A model generated the notes under the pieces. It was given only the letters and a program-made list of their open reading frames with translations. It was not told the origin of the DNA and ran no database searches. Positions 31,554-43,600 of a stretch of DNA of 64,000 nt are shown in pieces. Within the stretch, counting starts at the first letter, position 1. Each line of letters begins with the position of its first letter. This stretch comes from Nitzschia sp. pyKryTriq1 (taxonomy: Eukaryota > Bacillariophyta > Bacillariophyceae > Bacillariales > Bacillariaceae), in assembly GCA_956465555.1 (NCBI GenBank), contig OY101118.1:2873751-2937750 (forward strand), read 5' to 3'. The position numbers were made by a program, and so were the translations under genes.

Positions 31554-32724
31554 TATTCTCTTTGTTATTGCTATTATAATTTTGTTATGAAATGGTGTTT
31601 CGACGGATGGATGAATGGATGTATGGATGTATGGCCGGATAAATAATAATCAACGAACGGTCGAACGCAATAATAGCAATGTTGTTTCCGAGTGAAGAAA
31701 GACTGCTGGGTCGGAAATAACTCGAATAACCCAACCACACAAAAATCTCCAGATGATGACCTTGCTTCGCCTACAAAAATCGATCTGCGATAGGTGAGGG
31801 AGAGAGTCTTCTTTGCTTGTTTTCTTGCTTGCTCCGAGCTCCGGTGTTGGTGGTGGCGTTGAACGATTAACTCTATTCCCGGTAGTTGTGTTGAGGGTTG
31901 GCAAAAGATAAGGGAGAGAAAACAGGAAACTACCACATAGGGTGCTCTTTTTATTTTACTAGTACATTCGTGGTACCGTTAGGTACTGTACGGAGTATTC
32001 AACTGCCAGCGAGCAAACGCACGGGCATCGCCGCACTTGTGTACAGTTCGCGCCGGTACCGGCGGTACCGGTACAGTACGAGTACCGACCGGTCTGCATG
32101 ATGCGACGAGACCGTTGAGCCTTGGCTGAGCGGGAGATAGCGAAGCCCATTTCATTCGCCGACTGCGATGCGTGGAAAGAAACGACACACCGACCGGTGT
32201 GCGTGCCAGCGTGGCGAGGCGGGCGCGCATATTCGTCATTCGACATTCGACATGAATGACCACTACCGGTACTGGTACTGTACAGTACCAGGTACTTGTA
32301 CAGTACAGTACCTGGTACTGGTACCGGTACGAACTTCGCCCCTGCTTGCGCTTGCGTGCGGTGCAAGACTATTCTCATGACGTCATGTGCTATTCTGCGA
32401 GGAATAGGGGCTTATTATTGACCACACAAGCGAGCCAATCAAATGATTTCCTTCCGAGATGATGTCAAGGTCCCGATGATGTGCGAAAAAATATTATTGC
32501 CGATACGAGTACTGTTGCGGTACAACAGACAGACGGACGGCGTCAACTCCGTCGTCATCCACTGGACAAAAAAAACAATAATAAAATGATCGCCCATCAA
32601 TCACAACATCATCATCTTCTATCGACTGTTTTCATCCACCTCAAACAAAAACAATAAAACCTAAAACGAACAGCAGCAGACTGTTGATGAAATCCTGTTG
32701 TGTAGAGCTCTCTTTTCGTAATTA
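31554..32724. other. 1.17-kb divergent promoter region with strong GTAC palindromes
   Basis: Between the MUB gene (minus) and a large plus-strand gene. Palindromic GTAC/ACCGGT words occur at 31970-32090 and at 32264-32332. The second block contains a perfect 20-bp palindrome at 32272-32291 (CTGGTACTGTACAGTACCAG) and longer imperfect arms. A perfect TGACGTCA site lies at 32378-32385. No coding frame is supported. Confidence 0.6.
32272..32291. promoter_or_regulatory. perfect 20-bp palindrome in a GTAC-rich block
   Basis: The sequence CTGGTACTGTACAGTACCAG equals its own reverse complement. It lies in a denser block (32264-32332) of GTAC words that could form an imperfect cruciform or bind a dimeric protein. 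It is about 430 bp from the plus-strand start codon and 720 bp from the minus-strand one. Confidence 0.6.
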
Positions 32725-35700
32725 ATGCGTGGATCAAGGACCTTCCACTTTACTCCAGGCTCATTGATTCCTCTTCCTGAAGCAGAACAGACCGATCATT
32801 CCGAGGAGGACTCGTCGGACGAGAATTTCAGTAGCAGTGTGAACATGGAGGGAGGATCTGAGACGCCTCCTCCTACACCACAGCAGGACGATGTTCTCTC
32901 TCCAATAACTGCGTCGACGACGAATGATGATCCTACCTCTCCCGGTGGCAATAACGACGACGGCGACGACAACAAGAAAAAGGAGAAAAAACCACAAGAA
33001 GGTGATGGCTCGTCTTCCTCCTCGAACGATGACGCGCCACGCGTAACTTTGAGTCCCGATACGACTCAGTCAGTGGTACACGCAGGCGTACGTACAAATT
33101 CTACCAACAATCCCTCTCCGAATTTCAACGTGGTGGTTGAACGAGAAAGCTCCAAGTTGCAAAATGGCGGCGTGGACCCTGTTTCCAGCTGCTGCCCTTA
33201 TTATCATGATGAACTCGGGAAGGCGAAAAATATTATTGTTGACAATTCCATTGCCACCATCCTAGAGGAAGGAGAGAGCGACCACAATTACAACAACAAC
33301 AACAACAACAACAACGCCAAGACTCATTCTAGTAAAATGGACGACGACTCCTTAGGCGTGCGGTCCGCCGCAAGTTCCCCGCTTCAGCCACAAAGACAAG
33401 AACCAGAAGGAGTTGTGCCCACTCACCGTATCGGTCAAAGTCGGAGATTCTCAGATGACCTGGGAGCAATGATGCAGAAGGAACTGGAAGAAGAGGAACT
33501 CAACGGAGGAACAACGGAGGCGACTTCCTCCAACGGTGATACCACCCGATCACCTCCCAGTTCGCCTCCAGATGGCCTCAAGGAAATTTCCATCTCTAAA
33601 GTGATGGAGGACGACGATGATGATGATGATGAATCATCCTCGGACGATATATCGGCACCGAGCACTTCCCTACCAGTAGGATCAATGACACCGCCGCCCG
33701 CTCCGCTCAAGGCGGGGCTTCAACTCCTAGAAGAGGATGAAGAGCTTCAACCGTTGAAGAAATCTGAACATCAGTCTCCTGAGGATTCGTCTTGGAATAT
33801 TAATAATAATAAGCCGATGAATGACTCCTTCGAAGGATCAGGCTACAACCTGAATGCATCGTACAACCGAGCTGAGCAGCAGCAGCAGCAGCAGCAGTAC
33901 ATGCGACCGCCCTCTGTGACGGATCAAGTTCCACCGGAAAGCGATGTGTCGGTATTTTCAATACATTCTGGATATGCCATGCATGATCCAAACAATGGAT
34001 TGCCGCCGCGGATAGTGCCAGGGACGATGGTCCAGAGTCCAGCAGCCTTCGGTCATCAATATGCCAATATTCCATCTCATATACATCAAGTACCTCTTCC
34101 AGCAATGAGTAACAATGGATATTCGCAGCATCAACACTATGCGCCACACTATTCATCCATGCCACCACCAGCAGTGATCATGGCCCAATCTCAAGTAGTA
34201 GGAAAACGAAAAATCCATTTCCGGCTGGTGGAGGATATCCGGATTCCCACATCCACACGCAAGGGTATGCGAGGTAGCTTTCTTTCCTTTCGAAGAAACT
34301 CAAGTCGAAATAATAACTTGCTCATGACTCCACCGTTAGAGGAAGAACCACCCCAAGAAATGGATCGCGGGCGTGTCACCGTGTCGTGGTACGAAGGAAC
34401 GACAACACTGGAGCTGATGGAACATGTTCGAAATGCCGTCATTCGAAAACTAGGATTACAAGGAACCACCAAATTGGCAGAATTACGAATATTAGATGAG
34501 GGTAGCAATCCTCCTGAAGGTAAGCAAAGCGCCGCCTAGTCTTGTTTGGTTCGCAGCACTTGTGTGAAATATACTCCAGCCGTCGACTAATCATTGGCAT
34601 TTCCATTTTTCTCCAACAACAACAATCACAAAAGAAATCGTGTTGACTCCTTATATTCCGAGTGGTTCCGAACTCTTACTCCGCTTTACTACCCGAGATG
34701 CCGGTGGCGACGTGACGCCACCTCCCTACGGTAGACAAAGCTCGTACACAGGCGGGGCACCCGACTCTCCATCGGCAGCACCAAGCCCTCATGCTTCGGC
34801 ACTGGACCTAGAAGGCTTAGGACTGAATCCGAATCAACTTGCCTTGTTGGGTGCGCGATTGAGGGGATTGCAAGTGCCCATGCCTGACAGTAGTCTCGAT
34901 GAAAAGACGCGAGATTCCAAGAAAAAATCTTCTTCTAAGAATAATCCTTTGACGCCATCGAAAAAGTCGACACGCATTGTGGAGCCACGGCGTGCCAAGT
35001 CAGATCGAGGAGACGGACCGTCCGATGATTCGGCGACAAAAGACGAGGATGCCCAAAACAACAGCAATGACGATCAATCCTCTGTGTTTGAAATGCAATC
35101 CCTCCATCCTGAAGACCAAATTCAAAAGAGTTTGCAGAATATCACGGAACTACTCTTGTTGGAACGACAAAAGGCCTTATATTATCCGAAACAAGAAAAA
35201 AGACAAGTGGTATTTACGTTGGCCAACTATTTTGTTTTATTCTTATCATTAATTGCCATCTCCGCCGAGATCCAAGCCCGTGCACCGGAGTGGAATGCTG
35301 CGATTGAACGACACTTGACCAGCGTCAAGAATTGTTCCAAAGACCAAGATGCCCTGTTTGAGTGTGTCTCCAACGGAGACTTCTCCGGGTTGGTCGCCTC
35401 GGTGGTCCTTTGGATTTCACGTTCCGCTGCCACCAAGCGAATTTTCTTGTTTGGCTTTGACTCGCCCCGCAAACTCTGGACCGTCGTGTATGAGTGTCTG
35501 GTCACATCTGTCTGCTGGGGATTCAGTTACATATTCATTCGCCGAGGGATGAATCCTGATACCAATCGCAACTTTTTGCAAAAGTACTGGAAGGATGCCG
35601 TGTATGGGAGTCTGGCAGGTTTCAACGCGGCCTTTATGAAACATGTGATGAAGAACTTGATACCGCAAGAAGCTATTGAAGATGCTCTGCAGGAACGACA

Positions 35701-35740
35701 ATTGAAAATCTTGTCTTGGCTTCCGAGTATGAGCCACTAA
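32725..35740 (+). CDS. large disordered protein with C-terminal membrane segments, unknown function
   Basis: Exons 32725-34519 and 34635-35740 (115-bp intron), 966 aa. The join reads EGSNPPEEIVLTPYIPSG. The first 490 residues are low complexity: acidic Ser/Asp/Glu-rich, a poly-Asn run, a poly-Gln run near 385. Residues about 493-625 are conserved-looking: KRKIHFRLVEDIRIPTSTRK, RGRVTVSWYEGTTTLELMEH, TKLAELRILDEGS and a final LLLRFTTRD, the alternation expected for a beta-grasp (ubiquitin-like) fold, though this is only a guess. A Lys/Ser-rich linker leads to four probable membrane helices (about 788-812, 846-863, 878-899, 919-940). I know no named family; diatom-specific is likely. It lies between two genes with clear ubiquitin-like domains. 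Confidence 0.75.
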
Positions 35741-36278
35741 TAAAGATATGCTGCCGCCCTAGCTAAAGAGAGAGAGAGAGAGAGCGGTGGAGAACAATAC
35801 TCTTATGAGTACTGTAACGGTACAGAACTACAGTCAACGGAGAAATATTCATAAGGAAACTACAAGTTGACGAGCGCAGTTATTAGCCATAGAAATAAGC
35901 AAACGATAGAGAAAGCTACGTAGACGACCGAAAGATAGTAGCAGTAATAGTACACGTACTGTAGCAAGTAGGAAACGATCAAATTTAGCTAGAGCAAGAG
36001 AATTCCGTCTTCACATCATCCCTGCCTTTTCTACTCATAGAGTCAGCAGCTGGTCGCTCCTCGCACTCGGTAATAGCATCCGATGTAGAGTAGATCCATT
36101 TGCAAACCCGGTAATTGTGGGAATAAAACGACGACTTCGTTCCAAAATATAAAAGGTGTGTTCCTAATGTTATGCGGTGCTCCCTCTCTGTTGCAAGGGG
36201 AGCGCTTGCTTTTTAGCCTATTTCGTCGATCGATTGAGTCCTTCCTACTGTACGAACCTGCACAGCGGCAACGATCTC
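35741..36278. other. convergent intergenic region with (AG)n tract
   Basis: About 540 bp between two stop codons. An (AG)n run lies at 35767-35784. No gene or palindromic cluster of note. Confidence 0.5.
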
Positions 36279-39200
36279 TCAGGGATCCCGTGTCGAGCGG
36301 CGACGGAACAAGCGCCCCCAACCACTCGAACGACGGGGCGAGTTACTGCCCGTATCTGTAGAATGTTCCTCTGCCGAAGATTCCCGACGAAAGGATCGGT
36401 GTGACGACCGACGGCGGGTGGAGGAACGACCAGCCACCGAAGCGGCGCCCACATTGGTATGATCCAGCGCCTGGTGGTTGATCCGGGCCAAAAAGTCGGC
36501 GGGGGTCTCCATTTCACGGCGAAAGCTGCTGCCACTACTGTAGGAACTTCGTAGACCGGTAATGTAATCACTCGCATCTTCGTCCTCTGTATCACGGAGG
36601 TGGTGGTGGTGGTGGAGCCCCAGACTAGCTTGTCGGGGAGACGTTCGTTCTCCAGGTGCGGGAGATCCATTCGGGTTAATGGGTTCCGGTGTCTCCGAGT
36701 AAAGTTCGGCAAAGAGGTCCGTGTCTTCTTCGTCCTCCATCGCGTTCATACGACGTCGGCTGCTCAAGAGTGAGCTGGTAGAATGCCGCGAGGATCTCAA
36801 AATCGAACCCGTCCCCCCCGAGCGGCGCGTCGACGAAAACAAGTTACGGGTCCCACCCAGACCAGTCCCCATCGCCGTTCCATTACCTCCGCCGCCGCCG
36901 CCGCCGCCACCACCACCACCGTTAAGAGTGGTGATACCTAGACCACCAGGTGGCATGCCCGGAGCAGTCACAACGGCGTGGATATGAATGTCAATGCCAC
37001 CACCACCGCCTCCTCCACCAATGCTACCCCCTCGCAACAACTGTCCCAGACCGAGTCCACCTCCTTGATCCCCGTCGCCGCCATCTCCCAGAGACGCCGA
37101 GCCGCCCAAAGTGGCTGCCGCAAGATAGGCTCCCAACAAATTGGCCAAATCGTCGTTGCTAGATCGACCTCGGGGGCCGGTGCGCACTTCTCCTCTGGTA
37201 GTATTGACCAAACCACCCACGTAGTCTTCATGATCAGGATCCACCAAAGAAGAATGGGATGAGGCGGATGTTGTGCCTGTTGTTGTAGTCGCCATACTCC
37301 CTCGTCGTCTCGATCGACGACCGTTACCGTTCCCATTCGAGTTGTTGTTGTTGGCCCGACTTCGGCGTCGTTCTCTTGACCACAGAGACAAAAGTCCACC
37401 AATGGATGTATCGGCTGGATTATTTGTATCCGATGATGATGATTCGGCTGGAAGAGACTCGGCGATTTCCTCGAGTGCTTGTTCGACGGCTTCTTCGTAC
37501 ATTTCGTCCTCTTCGGTCATGACTTCCTCGTCCTCGTCCTCCTCCTCATTATTGTTGTTCGAGGGAAGATTGGCCGCCAAGGACGCAATTTGCGGTGCCG
37601 CATCCGTCAAAGTCCGTCCCAATCGATCCAAAAGGGTCGCCAAATTTTGCAAGTCGCGTTGGTTGTACTGCAGTTGTTGTTGTCCCAGTGGGGTGCTATC
37701 ATTATTATGATTATCATCATCATCCGTAGGATCCGAGCTGGAAAAATTGGTGGGATCAAAGAGTTCCTCCAAAATGGTGTTGACGTTGACATCTTTGTCA
37801 TCGTCGTCGTCATTTTCATTTTCGTTTTCAATTTCCGATTCGGAATCTTCCCAAGGACGAATAATGTTGGATGTTTCCTCTCCTTCACTGGGCGGCACCA
37901 AAAGATCCGGAGACACCGTGGTAGTAGTATCAGATGTTTGTTGCGGAGAAGAGGAGGATGGCATTGATAGCCAAGGAAGATCTGGGTTGACACCACGTGC
38001 TACAGTATAAGTAGCAGTAGCAGTCTCCGGTGATGGTGATGATGTTGGTTCCACCACCATCACTCCAGTGGCCACGCTCACTTGTCCTTGAAGAATATCA
38101 TTGACGGCAGCCATGGCCCGTGCTAATTCAGGCAAGAGTGCCATGCGATCTTCTGTATCGTCTCCGCGAGGAAGAATATTTGTTCGCGGCGCTTCATGAA
38201 AGACGGATTGCGGGGACGGCGATGCGGTAGACGACTAAAAATGTGAAAAGCAACAAGGGAGAGAGAGAACAGTCATTGTTAGCAAGATAAAACAAACAAC
38301 AAACAACAAACAACCAAATACCAGCAAATCAGTACTCGCGAACTTACCCCGTTGGGATGCCGCGTCCGCGTTCGAAAGGGTCGGAGACGCCCCGAATCGC
38401 TTCGAATCCATTCATCCCATCGATGGGGCCATCCATTGTAGTGCACCAACAAGAGCTGTACGCCATGGTTACTGGAGCGAGGCCGAAACCCTGCCAAATC
38501 TCCTCCTAAATCTTGTTCATCGTCATTGTCATCGTCATCATGCTCATCACAAGGTTCCAACAAGAGTCGTCGTCGTCCTTCCAAATCACTCGCACTGACG
38601 GCAGGATCCCGTGGCAAGGGAGGCGCGCGCCGTCGGGGGCGGCTACCGGTACTCGTACTATTAGTGTCGCTGCTGTTGGTTATGATGTTGGGAGGAAGAA
38701 TGTCCTCTGGATTGACAATTTCCACTACAGTAGCTTCCAACCACTGATTGACTGTATCCAGAACATCGATCCACTGGCCTCGGTACCATTCGCGATTGGA
38801 TTCAATGGGAGACGCCGCCGCCGCTGCAACCAAAGGAAGATCGCTACTGCTATCGGTAGGAGTGTTTGTGGATGTAGCAGCAGCAGTGGTTTGCAAATGA
38901 GGCAACAGTGTATGTAGCGTCAAGAGCCCTTGACGCACTGGTTCCATCGATCCAGGATCAGGGACCTGTCGATCTTCTGCCGTCATGCGGTAGTGTGGAC
39001 GCCGTGAGGATCGATGACCATTTGTACTACTTGGGTGGTTCATTCGTGAGGACCCGCGGAGGCCCAGGCGTGGTCGGCTACCATTCGCCGCCCCCGTTGT
39101 CGTCTCCGATGATGATGATGATTCGTCCGCTATACCCGACAAGCCCAGCAGTGCTGCCAACAAACCTCCTCCTCCTCCGGACCCGGAAGAGCTACCAAAG

Positions 39201-39910
39201 AGATCACCATCCGTGGGACTAGAATTATTATTGTTCAAAGACGAACGAGCGCCGCCGTCCGCGGCGGAGGTTGTTTCCGGAGTCTCTCTGCGCTTGACTA
39301 GATGGATAGTCTGTCCATCGGCCAGTCCTGCAATATCCTTGATCTTTGGATTGTTGTACGATGACGAGTCTCGTTCACCACCTTGCTGTTGCTGCTGTTT
39401 GTCGACCGCCGCCGCTGCGGCCGGAGGAGTAGAACAAGAAGTCGCACCCATTTGCGGCCCAATCAAACGTCCGCGGTAAATGAGTCGCTGTTGAGAAGCT
39501 TTGAGACCCGTACTGGCTTCGATTTGATCGTAGAGAGATTCCAAGTCATCTTCGGGAGACACCTGAACAGTGAACTGGCGTTCTCCGCTACCGCTGCTTG
39601 TACTCGCCGAGAGATGCGGAACGGCAGCACCACTGTAGTCGTTGTCATTCGTATGACCATGATCGTCCGCACTGCTGCTGCTGCTGCAAATACTACTACC
39701 GCTGCTGGTGGTGGCAGCGGTGCTGTTGGAAACCACGTCAATGCCTCCCCCGACAGTCTTGACCGAGATCAACCATGATTCGTCTGCTGATGATACCGCT
39801 GCTGGAACTTTTTGATCGAGAAGGAGTCGTCGACTAGAGTTATCGGTACTCGTAATCGTGCCTCGGTCAGGCGATGCCGCCGACGACGACTCCTCGGACG
39901 GTGTCTCCAT
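36279..39910 (-). CDS. ubiquitin-like plus Tudor-knot fusion protein, mostly disordered
   Basis: Exons 39910-38348 and 38234-36279 (113-bp intron), 1172 aa. The join reads TRHPNGSSTASP. A split ubiquitin-like domain lies at about 45-208: SWLISVKTVGGG, RQFTVQVSPEDDLESLYDQI, QRLIYRGRLIG, IKDIAGLADGQTIHLVKR, with two low-complexity insertions. Residues about 373-515 look like a Tudor-knot/chromo-barrel: REWYRGQWIDVLDTVNQWLE, ATVVEIV, then LLLVHYNGWPHRWDEWI, again split by an acidic insertion. The rest is acidic, poly-Gly and Arg/Ser-rich; a short SGGGIDIHIHAVV-like segment is flanked by Gly runs. UBL plus low-complexity design recalls BAG6/Scythe or ubiquilin shuttles, while the Tudor-knot suggests chromatin or RNA association. 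The combination is unfamiliar to me. Confidence 0.85.
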
Positions 39911-40652
39911 CTTGCAAATGTACTGTGCCGTGCTGTGCTGCGCTGTCTGTATTTGGATTGTGGACACTCGGTCGATGCTTATTCCTCAAGTGTCACACAA
40001 TGAACGATATTGGACGGGGTGACCGCTCTTATAGCGGTTCTATCGACACTGTCTATGTTGGAATAGTCAGTTTCGCGGTGTGTGTATGTGGGTTTCAATG
40101 ATGGATGACGAGGCAGGCAGGCTTCATTCAAACAGGACCAAAAAGGGTCGCTGTTGCGCTCTTTATGCTTCTTCTCTTCTTGCTAGCTAGCTTGAAACTT
40201 TTCACTTAGTTGCACAGACGACTTGACTTCAGTGTGCACGTGCAGAACAACGAACGACGGCGGCGGCATTCGCATCGTTCGTGCTTTCTTTAGTTTCCGA
40301 CTCCTTCGAATTGAACTCTCGTACAATTTTGTACCAAGTCCCACGTACGGAAGACCACGTCTTTGCTACTCGTACCGGTACAGTACTCGTATGTACCTGG
40401 TACTCGTAGCGAGAACGCGTCAGACTTTCCGAGAAACGCTTTGCTTGTTATTGGCGAATGATGGAGAAAAGGGCGCGCTATGACCCACTACACGGGTACT
40501 GTGCGTTACCGGTACCAGGTATCAGGTACCGATACATCACCTCCCCCCACCCCATCACCGTCTTCGCGACGACGACTGACTCCGTCCTTCACAACAGTAG
40601 TAGAGAGTAGAGAGTGAGAGTAGACATTCACTGTTAGTTGTCTCCTCTTATT
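39911..40652. other. divergent promoter region with GTAC/ACCGGT clusters
   Basis: 742 bp between the UBL-Tudor gene (minus) and the DEAH helicase gene (plus). Clusters lie at 40370-40402 (CGTACCGGTACAGTACTCG and following) and 40494-40530 (TTACCGGTACCAGGTATC and following). No coding frame is supported. Confidence 0.55.
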
Positions 40653-43600
40653 ATGGGTCGATACAACAATCGTCGGACCCAGGCAGCGGCAGAAGCCTTG
40701 AAAAACACTCCCTCCCGAGCCAGATTCTCCAAGGGCCCTCCCAACAAAAACAGCAAGCCCAAGCGCAACAATAATGCTACTAATAGTAATACCACTACTG
40801 CTGGGAAGGATAATAATAACAACAATGATCCTCGGCGCCGGCAACCCCCCGCCAGTACCGCAGCGCGTGTCATTGATAAAATTCAACAAAATCAACAACA
40901 AAAACATCAGCGACCATCATTGGCGTCGTCATTGTCATCATCATCATCAGCAGCAACCACGACCGAACAAGCGCTGATCCATCTCGACAAATCCAAATTG
41001 GATCATTTGAAATTGCCACCAGATATTCTACAAAATATTACGTTGTTATTGGAACGTTTGGGTGTCAAGGAAACTTCAACAACAACTAGAACGAGAACGA
41101 GAACAAGATCAACAACAACGGCATCGACATCGACATCGACATCGACCACGGCCAGCTCTGCTTTTCCACCGGTGGACGAGAAGGAAAATGACAATAACGA
41201 TGATGCTGGAGATGGCGATTTCATGGACGAAGAGGATGATGAAGTGGAAAACGACGAGACCTGGGCCACGGGACAGTTGTCGCTCTCTGCATCTGCATCT
41301 GCATCTGCATCTGCATCTCCGTCTGTTCCAAGTAGTACGACGACCAACTTGTCGGCATCTGCCAAACCATTTGTGGCGCGCAGTAGTGTTAGCTTTGGAG
41401 AATACTCAGAATATGACCAAGACGTAGTAGAGGAGGAGGAAGACGAAGACGAAGAAGAAGGAGAATACGATTACGACGTCGACAGCAGCAATAACAACGA
41501 TCCTACTCCTAGCGAGGATGAGATAAACAATCATAATGACGAAGGTGAAGACGACGAGCCCCAAAGAATGAAAAGTCGAACCAGCCTCATGATGGGGGAA
41601 GAGAATGATTGGGAAGGAGCAGGATATAACGATGATGATGATAATGACGACGACGACGATGGATCGGAAGACGAATCATCATCATCCGCCGAGGAAGATT
41701 ATCAAGAGCATCCAGCCTTTATCCATTTGACACAGCAGCTGAGCTTTTTCGAAGTGGATGCCAAACGCGCCTGTCGAGCGATTCAAGACTGGGATGCCGT
41801 TGTGGAAGAATCCGGTGCAGATGCAACCGCAACAACAAAGTCGACTAGTACCACTACTAGGAACAATGTCTCCAAGCAAAAGAAGGAAACTATTACCCTG
41901 GCCATGGATTGGTTGTGTCTGCATTTGACGGAAGCCCAGCTTCTCCAAGGCTTTCGACCCAACAAGAACCCAACAACTCAGACGAACAATAAGTCGCTGC
42001 TGCTTTCCAAATCTGGAATCCCGTTGGTGGGAGCCAGCAACATCAGAGCGATCCCACATCCTTCCATCTCCGTGGCAACTGATATTGTCAGTGATAAAGC
42101 GTGGGCGCGATCGATCCGATTACAAGAACGCACTCTCAAGTTTGTACGACTTGGATTTTCGCATGCGGAAGCCACTAAAGCATGCCAGGAAACATCTCCC
42201 ACCAACGAAACCGAGGATACGGCCTTGACCAAACAAACTCCTCTACAAGATCCTGCACTCTCCATCCTTCTTTCCATGCTTCGATCCAAACTCATGGCCG
42301 AAATGGACAATCATCATGATATGCCAGACCCCGACTCCTTGAATGATACAGATTTAGAATATGCTGCAGAAGAACGGCAACATGAGCGAGAAGCTTTGGA
42401 AGCCATTTACGATGATCAGTTGCGGGTTGAAATGGATAGCAACACTTTGTTGGACAGATACCTCGTTCAGATATCTCCTGCAGAACCCTTGTTGGAACCA
42501 GCGAGGTCGGAGGATTGTCAGTTGTACGTCTTCTTGCGACGCGGCTACCCCGTTGTGGAAACCCCTCTGTTTTGGTTTTCGAACCCTAGTCTGCCTCCTT
42601 CCCTGTTGCGACAAATAAACGAATTTGCAGCGAAACAGGCGCTGGAAAATGTTGGCGCTCCCGCAGTGTTTGAAATTGTCAACTCTTTAACGGACGCTTT
42701 GCCCGAACTTCAGCTCCAATTTATTCGTCTTCAACGACGAAGAGAATTTGATGCCGAACAGGCACGGATACGGAAACACGGACACACACCGAACAACAAC
42801 AACAACAACACGTCGTTGGAGCAGGTCGTCAATGCCCAATATGAAGGTGTCAAGATAGGGCGACGTCAACGGGCCAAACTCAAGGCAGCGGAAAAAGCCT
42901 ACGATCGAGGTGACCTTCAACAACAGCAAGAACAAGAACGTAGGAAGAAACAAGAGGAACGCGTTCAGCGAGCTCAGCAAGAAAGTTCACGGGTTAGAGC
43001 AGCGTATGCCAAACAAGCTTTACTGAAGCGAGAGCAAGAGAAAATCACCGAAGAAGCGGAACAGGCGGCTCGGGCGGCCATGAATGCGGCCTTCAATCGT
43101 GGAGAAGGCATCGAAAATGCCAGAAGAGCTGCCGACCAAGCGCGCAAGCAGTGTCTGAAGAAGCACGGAGTCGCTACGAGTGATGGAGAGGACGATATAC
43201 CAGAAGAGTCCGAAACAACGAAGAACGGTAGTACCACCAATGAGCACACATCTCATCAGAGTAACAATACTCGCAACGGAAATCCCACAGCAAAGACTGC
43301 TTCATTTATGGATCGTTTAAGGGAAACCACGGAAGAGGCGGCTCGGAAGGAGGAATCTGAGGCAACGGCAGCCACTGAACACGTTACCGACAACAGCAAT
43401 TTTGCCGAGACTACTCCTCAAACTGTAGCCTTCATGGAACGCTTACGGCAGATGTACGACGTGGCAGCTAAGAAAAAGGTTGGGTTTCATCTTGTGGAGC
43501 CCAAACAAGAAAGTCGAGACCAGGATGAAGAGTCATTGCGCGCACCAGCACATACACCTCGCCCCGTGGCAGTAGCTACTGGAGAACTTGGTGAAGTCAT

